DNA from: Phoronis australis
Lineage: Eukaryota; Phoronida; Phoronidae
NCBI GenBank assembly: GCA_002633005.1
Contig: NMRA01000162.1
Coordinates: 99,335-163,334 of the forward strand
Direction of reading: 5' to 3'
Length of the DNA: 64,000 bases
Made by a program: the position numbers and the translations under genes. Positions within the stretch are counted from its first letter, which is position 1; each line of letters begins with the position of its first letter. Shown here in pieces: positions 61,371 to 64,000 of the stretch. The notes beneath the pieces were generated by a model, which saw only the letters and a program-made list of their open reading frames with translations, was not told where the DNA came from and ran no database searches.

Positions 61371-64000
61371 TCAAATATCACATGGAAGTGGTGGAGTTTA
61401 TTCTTCCGTTAAGTAACAGCCTAACGGCAACAATGTGTTGATGCGTTACAAAGTTACTTGAATTGTCAAGAGTCTCAAGATTTCTCCATTCGTGTCACAG
61501 AGGATATAATTGTTGAACATTTTGCAGGGTCTTACTCCAGCACAATACATCGCAGCACGCGTAGGTATCTGGGTAAACATGTATTGTCAGTTGCTGGTTT
61601 TATTTTCTGGTGAACAATGTATGAACACCACAGGTCAAGTGTTTGGCAAGATCATGCCATTTCATACTCGCCTTTGCATGCTAGAATAGGGATGAAACAT
61701 ATCGCTTACCTTTATTAGCGAGTGGCTATGGTTAAATTCTCATCCCATAACTAACCATCTTATGTTACATGACCAAGATATATCTGCTCTCTGAGTGAAA
61801 CTCTAGTTCTACTAAGCATTTGTTAGTTCTACTTGACAGCATGTTTTTGTTCACTAGATTTAATTTATATTTTGTCCATTTCCATCTGTAAAATGTCATC
61901 TATAAAATGTTATATGATCTAGAAATCCTTTTCAGTTAATTCTATGCAGTTTTTTCTGACTTGTGTAGTCTATAGCTATCTTGAGCTAAAACACCGATAT
62001 AATCCTGGTGGTTCAATTGTATGTAATGTCTCACACCTTTCCAAACAGTGATAGTGAAAATTTCTATAACCAGATAAACCATTCTGAACATTCACATTGA
62101 GTAAAATATCTAAGTGTTTTGTCCTCAGTTTTGACAGCTGGCTGCTTACCCTTTTAAGGAAACAGTTTGACTAGAATGAACACAAAACTCAAAATTGGAG
62201 AAGTTATTTTATTTCACTGCTCACGTACACTATTTTGTGACTTTTCTTCCAGTAGGTCAATAACAATGACAAAATTAAGAGCACTGAAAAAAGTAGCTCA
62301 GAGAGCATGAACAATATTATGCAATTTAGTACAAAATTTCAGAATTAACAATTAACAAATGTACACAGTTCAACAATTCAATACTACCTTCAGTGGTTTA
62401 AAAAACTTATCACTCATGGTTAAACACCACATTGTGGGAATGTCACAATCTCGCATGAGGTATCAAAAATTCAGCTATCATCAGTGTTCTCCACAACTGA
62501 ATACCCAATCATGCAGGAAGCACCCAAACTCTTAACAAGTGTGTCGGAAGCATGCATTCACTTTAATGCACATTTCAAGTGTACAGGCAGTTCAGTTGCA
62601 CTGTTGCAGACTGAGTGTACAATTTTCTGCCTTGCTTCAATTTGGCCTTTATTCAGTTCCAAAGGGCTGTGGCAAGTTGTTGGTAAAATCCAATTTAAGA
62701 CAGTGAGACACTTAAGGATGACAATACTGTTTTTCCAAACAGGTCACAAATAAATTGCAAAAACTGTCATGGTCGCCACAACATGTTAAAATGGGCCATG
62801 GAAAACACTGATCATAATGTCGTAACTTTCATAACAGTAACAGAGCATTGAAAGCACATGAAATACTCAACTGGCCAAAGAGGACAGGTTGTCAGATGTG
62901 GTGCACCACATGTGTGCAAGAGTCATGTAAAGGGGGTGTATTGCACAAAATGCCCAAGCGATAAACACTCCCACTGGACATACTGGGGTACCCATATGGT
63001 CCGTGATGTGCCTGTGTCAACCTAGGTTGCCATTCCCTATTAAAATAAAACTCATGCATCTAATACACAATCTATCAAGACAGGTTTTGAACCTTTTGGT
63101 TTGATCATGTAGGGAGAGTACTTGTTTTGTCTACAAGAGTTATCAGATACCCATTAGGTTGCTGACTGGGCATTCCTCCATTTGGTTAAATTCATCCAGC
63201 AGCTCCAGTAAGCTATCAGAATAGCAACTTCAGCTACAGTGCAAGCCAAAGGTATTCAGACAAAATGACCCAGAATTCCCTGTCATGATGGCAGGGTGGA
63301 AGATTAATTCATCATTAGAGTAGTCTTCCTTCTTGACCAAGAATGAAGGGAAATCAACATGCTAGACTGTAAGGTGGCTATTAGCCTTTCTGTAGTGAGA
63401 CTTCTGCCAACCTGATGGTTATTACAAGTCGTTTACAGAATTAGCTGTCATGATGGGATGTTGTGTCTGATTACCCCGTCTTGTACTGCACATGATGCAC
63501 AACGCTCGTGTCTAGTTTTTGCTCTAAAATTATCACCTGAAACATCACCAACTTCGCTATCTTACGGTTATGCATATGTCAGCAATTTACAATCGCATAT
63601 TAATGAGCAGACAGAAGAAACCAGTTCACCAGTCAGAGGGTCAAGGCGTAAATATACGGTATCACTTTGACTACATGACAGGCTTCTTAAAGCTTGGTCA
63701 AATGTTTACACACTTTCAAAATCGAACATACTTAAATTTTTGGAAGGGATTACTCTAAAGCAAAATTCCTGATCTCCTTTTCCAAGAAAGCAAGGAGCCA
63801 ACAAATTTGCTTAATAATTTCCCTTCAAATTTGTCCAATTTCCTAATGTAAAACAAATGCAGATTAGAAAAAATGCTGCAAGGTCTTATTAAGAAACCCT
63901 GTTTTGAAGTACTTAACAAAAGAAAGACGTCGCGTTTAGAGTTCCACATTGGATTCCTTGGCCTTCTGTCTCTCATATATGTGGGCATCTATTTTATCAA
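61371..64000. other. Downstream of TYW2, no coding exon seen
   Basis: AT-rich sequence with only short unrecognisable frames. A minus-strand AATAAA at 62213-62208 followed by a long frame-free stretch suggests the 3' untranslated region of a convergent minus-strand gene whose coding exons lie beyond 64000. This is an inference from layout only. Confidence 0.35.

Noticed and set aside
1-64000. CRISPR arrays, bacterial operons, rRNA genes or intact tRNA genes
   Set aside because: None seen; the spliced gene structure shows animal nuclear DNA and the tRNA-like hits lack complete folds.

Overview
This is a piece of animal nuclear DNA, not bacterial. Its genes are broken into small exons by GT-AG introns, poly(A) signals follow two of the stop codons, and several families of diverged interspersed repeats are scattered through it. 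The gene set (a tectonic of the ciliary transition zone, a mitochondrial sulfite oxidase, ARF6, a heterotrimeric G-protein gamma subunit, and the wybutosine enzyme TYW2) together with CTCF-like motifs suggests an invertebrate bilaterian, probably marine. I cannot name the species. Two single N characters (12498, 56212) show it is a draft assembly.

Layout. 1-4.7 kb: the 5' six exons of a minus-strand tectonic gene (closest to TCTN1), whose 3' part lies off the left edge; its first intron holds a large foldback element. 4.7-7.3 kb: intergenic, with one copy of a dispersed repeat and a GC-rich block. 7.3-10.2 kb: two-exon sulfite oxidase (SUOX), plus strand. 10-19 kb: no confident gene. 19.2-22.8 kb: an unrecognised plus-strand gene with a TATA-type promoter, a non-coding first exon and a 279-residue product. 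22.8-28.4 kb: no gene, partly the probable ARF6 3' untranslated region. 28.4-34.4 kb: four coding exons of ARF6, minus strand. 34.5-50.3 kb: no confident gene, with transposon remnants, a minisatellite and a tRNA-derived repeat. 50.3-51.2 kb: G gamma subunit, minus strand, arranged head to head with TYW2 (51.4-61.4 kb, plus strand, seven exons). 61.4-64 kb: no coding exon seen; probably the 3' end of another minus-strand gene.

Four of the five named genes were assembled as spliced models whose exon phases match at every junction and whose lengths match the families: SUOX 554 aa, ARF6 175 aa, G gamma 66 aa, TYW2 447 aa. The tectonic is partial (235 aa visible). The genes do not form one pathway. 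ARF6 and G gamma are both lipid-modified G-protein signalling parts, TCTN1 serves cilia, SUOX serves sulfur catabolism, and TYW2 serves tRNA-Phe modification.

The points most worth a second look are: the overlapping head-to-head arrangement in which the G gamma 5' exon appears to lie inside TYW2 intron 1; a 1.2 kb near-identical duplication inside TYW2 intron 4 that ends at an N and may be an unmerged haplotype; the hidden first exon of SUOX that replaces a tempting false start; the foldback element in TCTN1; and several exon-like stretches with no recognisable family. I found no convincing novel multi-gene system.
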